Of a stretch of DNA of 64,000 nt, positions 13,667 through 26,321 are shown one piece after another. The stretch covers positions 10,478,001 through 10,542,000 of the forward strand of contig OZ316896.1 in the NCBI GenBank assembly GCA_973895155.1, given 5' to 3'. Both the position numbers and the translations under genes were made by a program. A model generated the notes under the pieces. It saw only the letters and a list, made by a program, of their open reading frames with translations. It was not told the DNA's origin and did no database searches. The stretch comes from Marsupella aquatica (lineage: Eukaryota > Marchantiophyta). Within the stretch, counting starts at the first letter, position 1, and every line of letters starts with the position of its first letter.

Positions 13667-13765
13667 CCCACATCCCTAGCTTCAGTTGTGCCCTCAAACC
13701 ACAGTCTAGAGACTTCAACCTAGACAATAGGCCCTCAACCCCAGACTTACATAGTGATCATATAG
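13667..13765 (+). repeat. Dispersed repeat fragment related to 18925-19260
   Basis: The block with gtctagagacttcaacctagac and aataggccctcaa, ending in catatagtt, matches the second half of the tandem repeat at 19084-19260 (gtctagaggcttcagtctagac, cataggcctgaa, ttatatag). In both places it lies within a few hundred bases of a SINE copy. Confidence 0.6.
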
Positions 13766-14083
13766 TTAGACTGAAATTTGTCAAGTATGGAGACTCACTT
13801 GCCAACTGTCTCATATCTGTGTGACTGTGACACTCATATCTGTGTAACCTTCATTGACAACAGGCATGTACAATGACCCTCAGATCTGTGTGACCTTTTT
13901 GTTAGCATGTATAGTTATCCCCAGGTTTTATCCAATTTTACGGGACCCCCAAAAAACTAAAAATAATAAATTAAAAAGCTTATGGTCCACTTGAGCATCA
14001 ACTTTCATCTAATGTACATCAAATTATGGACCAATTGGAAAGATAGGACAAATGGATGATATTGCACCATATTTGAAGGCATT

Positions 14084-17000
14084 ATGGAAGAGGGAAAGGA
14101 AATAGAGAGACTAAAAGGAGACATTCCTGCAGGTCAAGTGGAAGCTCAAGAAACAAATTTTGCACAAAAAATGGAGGGACATCATGATCAACTAAATCTA
14201 ATAGAAGAAACACTTGAAAGGCTGTCAAAAGATTTGAAAATAATGACACAGTTCAAAAGCCATGTCAACAACATCAAACTTGAAGTGTCTACTTCCAACC
14301 TTGAAGGAGTTTCAGATGAGAGTCCACACTCCATTGATTCCAGTTTGTTACCCACACAAAAGGAAAGTACCATCAAATCCATCAACACCATGGCTTCTAT
14401 ATCAACCACACCAAAAGGTCTTGCAAATTCCAAACGATTTAAAGTTGACACAAGATGCAAAAATAGGTTACTTCATAATATGAGATTGTCTTCAAAAAAG
14501 GAGAAATGTGTGATCTTAATGGACAAGAATCATCTTCAAGCAGCTCAAGGAAATGTAGGACCTCTTGAGGTAGAACAACTCTGTTGTGTCGGGCATGATC
14601 TTTTTGCCAAGCAAGATTGGAAGGGTGCTATGGAAACTTACTCTAAATGTATCCCCATACTTATGGAAGAAATTGAGAGCAATGTCAAGGATGAAGGGAA
14701 ATCCCAAGTGAAGCAGCAAGAAAATCTACTTTTGGTGGCATATTCAAATAGGGCCGAGACCCATTTGCGGCTGAGCAAATATGAGGATGCTCTCAACGAT
14801 GCTACAAAGGTATGTACAACTCAATTGTTGACAAATTCATCACAGTCCTCTCTTTCTATGTTTCAATGTTTTTCAGGTTAAATTCCCCTCATCCCTGGGT
14901 TTTACATGGAATTAACGAAGATATAAAAATTTCTAACAAATGTTTATCAGGTTTTGTATTTCTCAAAACTCCCCCTAAGTTTGTCCTTGGTGAATCCAAG
15001 TAGTTCTTTTGTTTCACTGTAACCAATTGCACAATCTTGAAGTTTGCCCCTCATTTTATATATCAATGGGTTTGCTTAGCTAGACTAGACTAGCCTGAAA
15101 TGTAAGTAATGAGCCTGTGGATACGGGTATGGACATGTGGAGACTTGTAATTTGTCCAAGGTAACCACCTTCAATGTCAAAGTGGGGAAATGAGGAGGGC
15201 CAAAATACAGTATGTTTTTGCCCGTTTGTAGTAGTTGGCACCTGCATTCCAATGAGTTTTGGATCATGAGGGAATCAGTCCAAGGTGAAGTTCTAGTTGA
15301 TGGAGGTTAGCTTGGGAAAATTGTGAGCCTCCATGTGTCCATCGCATGTCATCTCCAATTAGTCCAGTTTGAGGTCCAGTTGTGTTGAGGCAACCCATAT
15401 ACAAAGTGAGGGGCAACCTGAAAACCAAAATAATAGTTTTGGGGGAAGATTGGTAATTTTGGCCAGTTTGGAGGATAGATGTGGGAATAAAATAGTAAAA
15501 ATTAATTTGATGATATTACAAACTCTATTATAAATAATGTTAGGAATTTACTCTTAGTTCTAGAGTTACTATGTAACAAAAATTAGTCAAACTTACTCTA
15601 GTTAGGTGCTTGGTTACAGTTAGATATGCTACTACCATATTCAATAGTAGCAGGACTTAGTCAGCAAGTAAAACTTAGCCTCATTGTTTTGAGCCAGTTG
15701 GGAAATGGCTAGGAAGAGCTTAGTTGATGGAGACTCGGTATTGCTGATGGCTTTAGAGTTCAGTTCTCTTCCGTGTTCTTGTGGATGTAGCCTCTGACTG
15801 GTGAGGTGACCCATGTATCTCGTGTGTCAAATACTTGTGTGTTTGTTGGATGTTGCACATGTGCATGGGAGTTATCTATGAGTAGAGGTAGTTTACTCAA
15901 CACATAGGTCCAATTTATTAAGTTGATAGTTTATGTGGTTCAATGTGTAAAAGTTTTTTCCAAGGTAATTCTTAAAAACTTATTTGTGGTGAATATGTCC
16001 TTTAAATTGCAATTGAGGTGAAATTTAGTTGCATATATTTTGATCAATTAAAGTGAAATGGGGTGGAATATGAGCCCTGATATGAGCTAACTAAGAAAAT
16101 AAGTCGACAAAAAGACGACTGCATAGTGTTACAAGTACACACGAAGGACATCAAGTTGATCAAGCCTGAAAAGCTACATGTATTGTGTTCTCTCAAACAA
16201 AGCATACCTTGGAATTATGATCATTAACTCAACTGTCTTGCAGGCACTTGAATTGAACGGAAAACATTGGATAAGTCTTGTACGCAAGGGTAAAGCTTTG
16301 GATGGTCTAGAGCAATATGAGCAATCTGTGGCATGCTATGTAGCTGCCCTTCGTGAGGAGCCAAAAGACAAACGCACCAAAAATGCTCTCATGCGAAGCA
16401 AAGTGAGCTATGAACAGGCTCACAAGGGTGTCTATGATCTAACAAAGTTCATTCTTAGTGGCTCAGAGGGTGATTTACCTTTCTGTCAGGACTTTGTAGG
16501 ACCCCTAGAGATTCGAAGGTCCCCTCTTGGCGGTCGGGGCTTGTTTGCAACTAGAGATCTGGAAGTTGGGGAACTTGTGTTGGTAAGTTTTAATCATTTT
16601 ATTAAACAGGAGACTCTGGCACAAAAGCTAATTGCAATAATGGACTAAGTACTATATATCTCTCACAACCAAAGCTCTATATATATCTTGTGTGGCTTCC
16701 AGAGATGAGTTCATTCTGCCATTTCTTTTGAGGAAGATTTCTCTCATTAATTTATCTTCCTAGCTCTTTATTTTGTGGCTATCAATCTGTCTACAATTAT
16801 TCTGGGAATAAGTAAGCATCCATGCCTGGGAATTTTTAAACCTTGTTTTACATTTAGAGCTTCCACAAAGGCTGTATAAAAAAATTTGAGGTTGGCCATC
16901 ACCACAATTAGTTGAATTTTTTGTCTTTTATTTTTTGTTGACCCTCTCAAAATAGCAAATTATTAGTGTTTTAAAATGAAAGGTGACAGTGTTAAATGTA

Positions 17001-20000
17001 CTCTAGGATGCCAGTGGCAAAAACCGGGAGGTCGAAAGAAACCAAACCAATGGGGCTATAGGAACAACCAACAAAACTGCCAGCTAGTGCCGCATTCCAA
17101 CCAAAGAAACCCTGACCCACCAAGGCTATACCTTGGGTCAGGAATGAGTTATAATCAGACACCCAGACATAGGGGTGTCATAGGTCCTGTGACAACTTTA
17201 ATTAGTGTGAATAGGGGGAATGAGCCTCCAGCAATCTAATTGTTTCTTTGTGGGCCTTGGAGAGCTAGTTTGCCGGTCCTTTTTCCAATGTCAGAGTTTT
17301 GAGCTTGCCTGTGAGGTTTGGTACTAGCACTAGAGTGAACTTTTCTAACCTCGTGGTCACCATCATGTGTTCTATCATTATAGAATGCAGGTTATCACAT
17401 GATATGACGGTAATTATGGTACCCATCCTGTATTTCATGCTTCCATTTTCAAAATGAGTCTGGAATTCGGACTCGGGTCATGGTCTCCTTTCATATAATT
17501 TGGAATGATGTGGATGGGTGGAATAAAATGAATTGATACTGACTGATACCAACAAAGACACTTCTAAGTATGTTGTGGTTGAACTGTAGGTGAGCAACGC
17601 CCTCTTAGTTGCACCTAGGGAGTCAATGGTGAGGGAACTATCAAGTTTAGTCTTACCTTCCAAGCGACGGAGGCAACAATTGTATACACTCTCAAGCAAT
17701 ATCAATAAAGATGTGGAAGAGGAAATGGAGATCCCACCCATGGAATTGTTCACTCCTAGGAGATACCACAATTTGAAGCAAACAGCATGTTCATATGGTA
17801 GACAAAGCCAACTCTTCGATGAAGCCTTCAATCAAAATAAAGAGACAAAAGACCAACAAGGAAATTTGGATCGTATTGCACAAATTGTGGAGGTAAACAT
17901 ATATAACAGTCATGTTGTACTTATTTTATAATGGCCAAAAAAGGCTTCTTTACTCGTGTCTTCTTGTGAAGGACCTTCTTGTGTAAGTTGTGAGTTCTAA
18001 AGATGTAATATATGTCATATTTTTCAACCTGCAAACATTTTCTGCTTATGAAAGCTGTCTTGGCATGTTAACCCATTTTCAGAATGTGTGCAAAGATAAT
18101 AAAACAAATGGGATGGAAGGCATTCACTGCAAATTTTCACTACTGATTATTTTTGGTGTTTGGACAAAGTAACTACAAAATAATCAACCTTCCTTGGAAT
18201 TATCCTCAAACCTTGTACATAATGATGCAGGTAAATGCAGTAGATGTCATGGATGTGATTGCGTGTGCTGAACCTCAAAATGACCAGCAAAATTCAGCCT
18301 TTGGCAACTACAGTGGGTTGTGGCTTCTGCCATCATTTATTAATCATTCTTGCACTCCCAATTGTGTCACCAACACTCCAGCAGGTGCAATACTCAAAGT
18401 CTTTAATTCACACAACATGTATATTTTCAGCAAAAATTGACTCAAATAGTCTAATAATTTCACAAAAAAATTGATCACTGAGATATTATTTGTCATACTA
18501 CCCGAAGTGCCCTCCTGACTGCCTGTATTTTGAATGTAAATAGAGATGAGGACAGTCAAGCCTGCTTTTTTGCCTTGAAACCAAAAGCTGACCCATCCAA
18601 CAAAGGATAAACTATCAACTCTGGAGCATGCACCTCTGTAGGGTAGCCCACAATTGGGGGGGGGGGGGTTCAAACCCAGGACCATGAGGAAGAGAGGGTT
18701 GGGCCAGAGCCCAAAGCTGGCAAGCCAGGGCTGAGGAGACCCCAGGACTCCCACCACTACACCCCACCCACAAACACACTCACCCTCCACAACCCTTGCA
18801 TGTGGAGGGGGGATTGAACTAAGGACCTCTTGGTTCTAGGCTCCTCCCCTGGCCAACTGACCACAGCCAGTTGGTTGACATTCAAGCCCGTTGCCCATTC
18901 ACTGATTCATGTTTACTTGGTTTCCAGTGACCCCTCACATGCTGCGGCATTTTCAGAGACTCAGCTTGCCCCCAATCCCCATTTTCCACCCACAACCCCA
19001 ACTTCAACTATGTTAGTGACTCCCGAGACGCTGCACTCTAATCTGTAGGCTCTGAACAATAGGTTCAGATCACTATAATATAAAGAGGTGACTGTTCACA
19101 CGTTGCGCCATTTCCAGCGACTCTCTCTACCCTGATCCCAATTTTTGACCTACCACGCCACCTACACCCCAATTTCAATTATGCCCCCACAATCACCGTC
19201 TAGAGGCTTCAGTCTAGACCATAGGCCTGAATAGTAGGTTCACATTGCAATTATATAGCTAGATGCTTGTGCTTGTTCATGTAAAGAAACATCAGCATAT
19301 CATATGTAAGCTCTAAGATTGACTACATTGCCTCTCTTCTTTGTACAAAATACACACTTTGTCACTTGTTTAGTTACATATTGTTTTACATCTTGAGCCA
19401 CTACTGATCAAGTAAATTAACTATGGTCAACACCCAAGCAAGTTTTCACTATGAGATAGATAGCCATCCATGTCCTCTACCCTAACCACAACACCCTCAC
19501 AAAACCTATATTTTGCTCCTGGTCCAACCCACTCCTGCCCCTCTTTGTTGGCTGCCCTACTCCCCCATCCCCCTTGTCAAGGGCAGGCAAGGGTGTCAGT
19601 TGACATTACATTCAGGATGTTGACTACCATCCGATGAGGAAAACTAGCAGGATGTTGGACATTGGATTGTTTTGAGCTAGGCAGAGTTAATTTGCTTAAT
19701 TAACAATAGATAAAGGTGGCAACATGGTAATAAAACTAAAAACAGGTGGCCCTGGCATGTTACGAGACGGCAGCTGGAGCTCGACTGAACTTTAGGAAGT
19801 CAATAGTGATCCCTTTGGCCCTTGAACGCATCCCTGGGTGGCTCACAGATTCTGAATGTTTGGTGAGTGGGCCTGGTGAAGTGCAAAAGTATTTGGGGGC
19901 TCCTCTAGGGAGTGGTTTGAATGCGGAGCAGCTCCATAAATTTTGTCTGGATAAGGTGGCCGCTCGTCTGTCTTCCTGGACCAACAATCTTTTGTCTTTC

Positions 20001-23000
20001 ACTGGTCGCTCATTGTTAGTCAAGCATGTGTTGCAAGCCATCCCGATCATGTCATGCATTTTAAGGCTTCGGCTGGCCTTACCAAGAAACTTATTGCTCT
20101 CAGCTGAGACTTTCTGTGGGGCTATAATCCGGCTGGGGGGAAGAAGATCCCGCTTGTGGCATGGTCCAAGCTGACTCTCCCCAAGGTAGAGGGTGGACTG
20201 GGGTTCAAAGAATTCAAGAGTCAATCGGAAGCTTTACTTGCACAGTGGTTCATCAAGGCACTCAACTCCCCAGAAGCGGAATGGTCCCGAATGCTGGCTG
20301 CTAATTTGGAGCTTATGGGATGGAAGAATTATAAGATTATCCGCAGGAACAAATATTCCTTCCTGGATAGGTTGCTCCTCTGCACACCGAGAATTGGCGG
20401 AGGCCTTCCTTATACTTCAGGGCTGTGGAAGTCGTGGGCCTTGGTGAGAGCACATCTCTCTTTTGTCCCTGGTGAGGGAGGGATCCCGGGACGCTGGAGT
20501 ATTCAGGATACCCTGCGCTGCCTAGTAGAATTCAACTGTCTGCTGAACCTAGAGATCACAGGGATTGCAGCGATCGGTGGGAGACTGGGTATTAGAGTCA
20601 TAAGGGATGGCTGGTGCGAGGAAGGAAGCTGTTGGAAGGACCTTCCACTACACTGGCACCATCTGAGGGGATTCACAACGGATCTTAGAGGGCTGGCCAT
20701 GAAATTCCTGGTGAAAATATGGAGCTTACACTCGTGCGGTCTTGACAGGGTATCCACGGCTAAACAGTGGTGGTGGGCAGATAATGACAGGGTTTTGAAG
20801 GACTTCAAAATTGCTAATTGCAGGATATATGACTTCCTTAGGCCCAAGCTTTCACTTACTACCCGCCTGAATCGCATCTGGTCAGTGTCCAAGTCGGAGC
20901 TGGAATGGAATGCTGGGTGGATGCGGCTATGGAGATCTGATCTTTCGGTTCGTGCCAAGACCTTCCTATGGAGGATTATTGTGGGTGGTCTGTTCACAGG
21001 CGAGCGGGCACTCAGGATTGATGTCAGCAATGGCGATTGTAAGCTGTGCGGAGGGCAGTTGGAGTCTATTCCGCACCAATTCTTTGGCTGTAGATTTGCC
21101 GTGCGCTGCTGGCAGAGGTGTCTGCTGACAGTGCCGTCACTCTGCCTGCCTGTTAGCGAGGGGTTAATTGCTCTTTTGGATGATGTGGTGGGTAAGGACC
21201 CCGTTCATTGTGTCAAGCTGTTTGTCATTTATCAGGTTCTGTGGTTGCTCTGGAGGGCTAGGAATGAGCATATGTTCTGCGTGGGGGCTGCTAGGACCTT
21301 TGACTGCGGGCTTGTGCTATCTGAGGTGGCAATCAATCTTTATGCGGTGGGTAGGGGACTTCCCTTCGGTAGGAAACAGTTGCGTCTGTTCGCGGCTAGG
21401 GACTGGATTGCATCCCAGCGTAGGTGCTGGTTGGGTTCTCGCCATAGTGGCTTTATTGTTGATCTTTGAGGTGGGCTTAGGCTTCCTGGCTGGGGTCTGG
21501 CTTTTGGCCCCCGTGCTTGGGGGGCTTCCCCCTGTGTGGGGCGGTGTGATGTGGTGCCTTGGGGCAATGCCCTGGGCTGCGTTTGGCTTGTTATGTGCTT
21601 CTGATGCCCTCGCTGGGCTGCTTGTTTCCCCTTTTCCGTGAGGTCCCGCAGTTTATTTATAAAGAAAACAAAGGAAAACTAAAAACAGTGGCAAAGAGTG
21701 TAATCTGACAAAAAAGTGGGCATTGTAGTGTATTTCAGTATTCAAACTTAACTTGTTTTATTTTATGCAAACATAATTAATTGGCAAAATTATGTTCATT
21801 CTGTTGGGTAACTTGGACTTGCTAGTACAATGTAAACTGTTGTAAGATACTTCATTGAGATCATTGCTTTTATGATGATCAACTATATAATATTTTTTGC
21901 CCATTCTTTTGTTCTTTTCTTTCTATCTCTACTAGGTGCCTACATTTGGGTGTTGAGATCCAACAATGTGCTAAGTAAACAATATGTTCAAGTGTTCTCC
22001 TAAAACTAAAGAAGTGTGCTTCCAAAGTTCATGTACTCCAAGGATTAAAAATTGAGGAATTTCAGTCTCAATCAGTGTATACATCTTTGTGCCCTTCATG
22101 TCCAATGACCTTAATAGACTCTATCCAATAACCTTCTCAATATATTGTAGGCATTGCATTTGTACGTGTATCTCGCCGCATTGAGTCTGGGGAAGAGCTC
22201 AATATTGCTTACTTTGATGTGATGAAAAGCCTTAAAGTGAGAAACAAAATGAGTCAACAATGTCACTTTGCATGCAAGTGCCCACGATGTGCTTGGGAAC
22301 AAAGTTATCCCAAAGAGCTACAAAGTGCAAGAGAGAAGCTATTGGTACTGGTAAACAATGCAATCCTTGATTGTATGTAAGTAGAAGATCCAACTCCTTA
22401 CTTGTCATTATAGATGATGGAAAAAATTGCTCAAATGATGACAAAAGGGTTTAAGGCTCAGATAGCTCAAATGATGGTATCCTAGATTGTTGTTAAGATT
22501 TTAGATGAAAGTCCAAATATGCAATGATTACTTTTTTACAAAAATAAATAAATTTGACCTCTCCCATTCATTAAGCCAAAAAGCACTATGATTGGTAGAG
22601 CTGCAAATAAATGTTACTTTGTTATTTTGAGCCATCCTTAAGTTTATTCCCAGGTTTGAAATAGAGTAAGATCTTTACTTTTTATTGCAGGAAATGTGCC
22701 TCTACCATCTCCCGATTGCGGATATTACCACACCTTGCATCCCTTATCTTATCATTTGAAACAATAGTTCAGTCAGTAGACCTAGATTTGGATTATCAAA
22801 ATTGGGTACGAGCTTCAATTATGAATACATATCTTGCTGCATCAAGACTACTAATGTCAGCAAGAATGTATGTAAAGCCCACTAATAGGATTCAAATGCT
22901 CAACTTGTTGGTGGAGGCCATCAAAGCAGGTAAAACACACATAAATGGCTGCCCTGTTTATTAAATTTTCAAAAGAAAAAAAAGCAAAGTTAGATTAACT

Positions 23001-23603
23001 ACAATATATTTCCTACTACCCTGAATACTCAAACCATTTATTAAAAATTTGATTGAGACCCATGCCAGCATTTAAAAACAATGTTATTTATTTAAAAAGC
23101 GTTATGGTAGGTTAGTGCATTGATGAATAATGAAAAGTTTGTTGCATGCACACATATGTCCACACCAATATCTTAATGTTGACATGATTGAATTGAGCAT
23201 AGGTGGAGGGGGGGATGGTGAAGTGATGGGCATTGGAGTAGTGCTATTGAATCAGGTGGAATTGCACCATGGTATAGAAAGCAAAGAATACTGCAAGACT
23301 GAAGCTATGCTGAGGAACGTCTATAAGATATTCCATGGAAATCTGACAAGGGACATTTTCCATTCAATGGTTGCTTCATACTCACAAAGTCTACTCAACA
23401 ATTTTGCTAAAAAAGACCTACTGGAAGCTGTGGGTGATTTGTATGAGGCTCTAGTGCAATTGCGAGACACATTCACAACAAATATTGCCCACTTCAACCA
23501 GTTACGGGATGGAATTCACTCTCGAGATGTGGATCAAATTATCAATCACAATTGCAAAGATGATGAAATGTCAATATTGGAGTTTCTGTCAAATATCAAG
23601 TAG
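14084..23603 (+). CDS. TPR-repeat, split-SET-domain (SMYD-like) lysine methyltransferase
   Basis: Seven exons: 14084-14809, 16244-16582, 17590-17892, 18231-18384, 22151-22376, 22691-22929 and 23203-23603. Lengths add in phase to 795 residues. The ATG is the first after an in-frame TGA at 14051-14053. Residues 1-60 are a likely coiled coil. TPR-like helices follow at about 163-205 and 213-290 (HDLFAKQDWKGAMETYSKC; AYSNRAETHLRLSKYEDAL). The SET domain starts at about 332 (SPLGGRGLFAT), is split by a long insert, and resumes with INHSCTPN (493-500, the cofactor-binding and pseudoknot motif) and ESGEELNIAYFD (519-530). Cysteines 545, 549, 551 and 554 (CHFACKCPRC) form a post-SET zinc site. The rest is helical. 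SET enzymes move a methyl group from S-adenosylmethionine to lysine; the target here is unknown. No MYND finger is seen between the SET halves, as in plant TPR-SET proteins. Intron 4 (3.8 kb) carries a LINE and a SINE. Confidence 0.9.
18555..18870 (-). mobile_element. tRNA-derived SINE, copy 2
   Basis: On the minus strand the head reads ggtcagttggccaggggagg (A-box region) and then agttcaatcc (B box), followed by the shared body (gtggtgggagtcctggggtc, ttgggctctggcccaaccctc) and a 3' end with cctttgttggatgggtcag and a T-rich/A-rich tail. A G13-type homopolymer at about 18656-18668 interrupts the body. It lies antisense inside intron 4 of the TPR-SET gene. Confidence 0.8.
18925..19260 (+). repeat. 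159-bp tandem repeat, two diverged copies
   Basis: Copy one starts near 18925 (cctcacatgctgcggcattttc) and copy two near 19084 (ttcacacgttgcgccatttcc). Both continue through a CCA-rich part and end with a ggttca-containing segment. A fragment of the same repeat is at 13667-13765. Confidence 0.7.
19746..21674 (+). mobile_element. 5'-truncated LINE (plant L1-like) with 14-bp target-site duplication
   Basis: The element is bounded by exact copies of aaaactaaaaacag at 19732-19745 and 21675-21688, a target-site duplication. Its coding part begins just after the reverse-transcriptase catalytic box (TAAGARLNFRKS follows that box in plant L1 elements) and runs through the thumb (SSWTNNLLSFTGRSLLVKHVLQ) and the zf-RVT domain (RAKTFLWRIIVGGL ... 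CKLCGGQLESIPHQFFGC) to a stop at 21469. A single base missing from a T-run near 20111 splits it into frames 19746-20174 and 20156-21469. It is therefore a dead-on-arrival copy lacking endonuclease and catalytic centre. The 3' end is A/T-rich without a long poly-A. Confidence 0.93.
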
Positions 23604-25128
23604 TAGTATGTGCCCTTCATCCATCATAGGAAATTCTGTGAACAATCTTGAGTTTAAATTCTGTGTTTCAAAGTTAGCACTGTGGTTATTACCATCCAAA
23701 TATTGATACATTTTTGGCTAGTTTGGCTTGTGCATATTGAATTCTCATGTTGACATATTCACTTACAAATGTTCTTGTTGGTGGCAGAACTTGTCAAATG
23801 TGTGAAATTGTCAAGTAATCTTTCATGCCAGAGTTGAGCACATGGAGTTCTGAAAGTTTTTGTTGCAATCCTTGAGCCCAACAAAATTTTAACCAAAACC
23901 ACAAAACACTAAACTAGAAGAATTGAACAAAGTTTTCAAGCCTAGCCTGCCCAACCTTCACTGTTTTACCCACCAGGACTTTGGGAACTAAAGACAACTT
24001 ATAGACCCCTTGGGAGGTGCAAATAAGCAGTTGCCAGGCATATAATCTTTGCCATACAGTTCTTCCTCATAATGTTGCACAGTACCAACAAGCTTGGATG
24101 GAAAGCTGATCTAGGTCTGTCTACACACACTTGTATTTCAATAAAAGTTTACACTGGATTTTTGTGCACTCCAACATTGTGAGACAAAAAGACTTGAGAT
24201 CATGCCAGTTTCCAGGCAAGCTCTAGGTGTCCAAGCCTTATACACATGCACTATTGAACATAATTTATTATCATATTCATGGGGAAAAACCTCTCCATGT
24301 AATGTAGTGGATGGTATTTTCCAGTCATTGACATAGAATTGGGTTTATTATAATATTCCTTCCAAACTCCCACTTCTAGTTTGTGCAAAAGATTATTCTA
24401 CGATGCATGTTTGCAAAGACCGTAGGAGAAGGCATGAAGTAAGTTATGTTACAGTAGAAAGCACATATGTTGTCAGATTGGAATGCAAAAATTACTATGA
24501 TTACAATAGAATTCAAAGTTATACAACAGTGAACATGTTTATCCTGTTGCGAGTCAGCTAGAAATATTACAATGGAATGCTTACATCAACCCCTAGCTCC
24601 TCCTCCCCTCCTCCTCTTCCTCCTCCTTTTTCATTTGGCTGTGCTATCCATTTGCATAACTTTGGTATCAGCTCACAATTTATGCGAACCCTGCGCCTTC
24701 TTTTAGCTCTTGTTCCCATTTGCAGTCTTGGTTTTTGGGAAGTAGGCAAGAGGCAAAATCAATTAAAGTTTAGGAAAAGACTCTTGCCATCTTTTGTGTC
24801 TACTACCATCTTACTAATCAAGAATATGAACTTCATGGAACACACAAAAATTGACATGGTGGAACATTCCCAGTGAAGTCCTGCAATTCTTGGTAAGTGT
24901 ATGTAAAGTTCATAAAATTACACAATGTGGAGAATGTTCATAATGCCTTTAGAGAAGACAGTTAGTATGAAAGTAATGCAAACGTCAGTTAGATTCTTTT
25001 TCCATTCTCCCCCTTTCGACCCCTACCCCATATTTGCAAAGAGGGTGACTGACTGACTGGTGGAGTGATATGGGCTCGACCTATTTACAGGTGTTGCGGA
25101 TTGTTGTTGGGACCTCTCTCTTTTTTCC
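23604..25128. other. Spacer without a supported gene
   Basis: The first few hundred bases are probably the 3' untranslated region of the TPR-SET gene. The rest is AT-rich with short frames only. A pyrimidine-rich run (ctcctcccctcctcctcttc) lies at about 24597-24630. Confidence 0.4.
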
Positions 25129-25290
25129 ATGTCTCAAGCAAACATGGCAAAGGTGCAGGGTAACCGGTGGTTTGGAGGGGTATGGGGTGTAATCGGCAAA
25201 GGCGGTGAGCCCAAGGGGGTTACAACCCCTGAACACCCATGGGTTACCAAGCATAGATTCTCATTGTACTTCAAAAAATTAGACTTGGGA
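25129..25290 (+). repeat. Short dispersed element with GGGTAACC / GGGTTACC ends
   Basis: The segment contains cagggtaacc near its start, ggggtgtaatc, gcccaagggggttacaa and then tgggttaccaagc. The same order of words occurs at about 27233-27360. The near-palindromic ends suggest a small transposed unit, but its limits are not sharp. Confidence 0.5.
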
Positions 25291-25429
25291 GGTGTAGTGG
25301 TCTTGATCCATGCATGCCCATAACACAACTGAATCTTGGGACGAGGCTGGCAAGTGGGTTATGAAACTTATGATCCATAAAAAAACTTCAATGAAAATAG
25401 AAAGTTGTGATGGAAATACAATACGAGAC

Positions 25430-26054
25430 TCGTAAGGAGAGTTTGTGAGCATCAATGAAAATAAAAAACAATAATCACAAGGAAGGTTTGCATGTTTCAA
25501 TGAAAATACAAATCAAGACTCACAAGGAGGGTTTGCCAGCTTCCATGGAAATACAAAGCAAGACTCACAAGGAGGAATTGCTAGCTTTCATGAAAATACA
25601 AAGCAAGACCCATAAGGAGGGTTTGGGAGCTTCAATGGAAGTACAAAGCAAGCCTCACCAGGAAGGATTGCGGGCTCTGATGGAAACACAAAGCAAGAAG
25701 AAGGGTTTGGTGGCTTTCATGGCAATATAAAGCACTATTCACAAGGAAGGTTTGCTTGCTTCAATTAAAATAATATAATATAATAATCACAAGGAGGGTT
25801 TGCCCGCTTAAATGAAACTAAAATAAAATAATCCTCATAAGGAGGGTTTGCTAGCTTCAATGAAAGTAAAATAAAGTAATCCTCACAAGGAGGGTTTGCA
25901 AGCTTCAACGCAAATATATATAAAGCAAGACTCACAAGGAGGGATGCTTCCATTGAAACATGAACAAAGATTCACAAGGAGGGCTTGCTAGCTTCAATTA
26001 AAAAAATAAGAATCTCACAAGGAGGGTTTGTTGGCTTCAATGAAAATAAAATAA
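25430..26054 (+). repeat. 45-bp-type minisatellite array, left part
   Basis: At least ten tandem units share the core cacaaggagggtttgc, then agcttcaatg, then aaaatacaaagcaagact. Units are exactly 45 bp in the left half, which makes an accidental open frame with a 15-residue repeat (HKEGLPASMEIQSKT-like). To the right, units lengthen to 45-60 bp by growth of an aaaataaaataat stretch. Units differ by scattered substitutions, as in an ageing minisatellite. Confidence 0.9.
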
Positions 26055-26321
26055 CAACTTTTAATTACTTTGCCACTAAAGATGTTCTAATTCACAATAC
26101 TGCCACTGTTTTTTCTGTATTTTAAAAAATATCACGGGATTGTATACAGATGACAAGTTTTCTGTATTTAAAAAATACCACGGTTTTGTATATGGATGAG
26201 AAGTTTACCATGATAACCAGGGGAACTATATACAGAAACAGTGACATTTTTGTAAATACAAAAAAATAGTGGCAATATTATAAATTGAAACATCTTTAGA
26301 GTCAATGTACTTAAAAGCTGC
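26055..26321. mobile_element. MITE-like inverted-repeat element with 9-bp target duplication
   Basis: Left arm (caacttttaattactttgcc, then actaaagatgttc, then actgccactg) and right arm (cagtgg-type word, aaacatctttagag, ttaaaagctgc) are imperfect inverted repeats over about 65 bp. The flanks carry ataaaataa on both sides (26046-26054 and 26322-26330). Inside lies a 48-bp direct duplication (tttctgtatttt...acagatgacaag and tttctgtattt...atggatgagaag). A 9-bp duplication fits a Mutator-type source, but the A-rich site makes this tentative. Confidence 0.7.

Larger units (their letters stand above)
12623..14083. other. Spacer with simple repeats and a SINE
   Basis: At 12889-12945 an 18-bp word (ctcatgaatcttctctag) is repeated about three times, next to a gcgatgg-rich stretch at 12710-12800. 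A SINE copy follows at 13262-13535 and a dispersed-repeat fragment at 13667-13765. No gene is supported; the last few bases are the 5' flank of the TPR-SET gene. Confidence 0.5.
18385..22150 (+). other. Intron 4 of the TPR-SET gene, repeat-filled
   Basis: This 3.77-kb intron separates codons for NTPAG and IAFVRV of the SET core. It starts gtgcaa after CCAGCAG and ends atattgtag. It holds an inverted SINE (18555-18870), a 159-bp tandem repeat (18925-19260) and a 5'-truncated LINE in the gene's own orientation (19746-21674). Confidence 0.85.
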
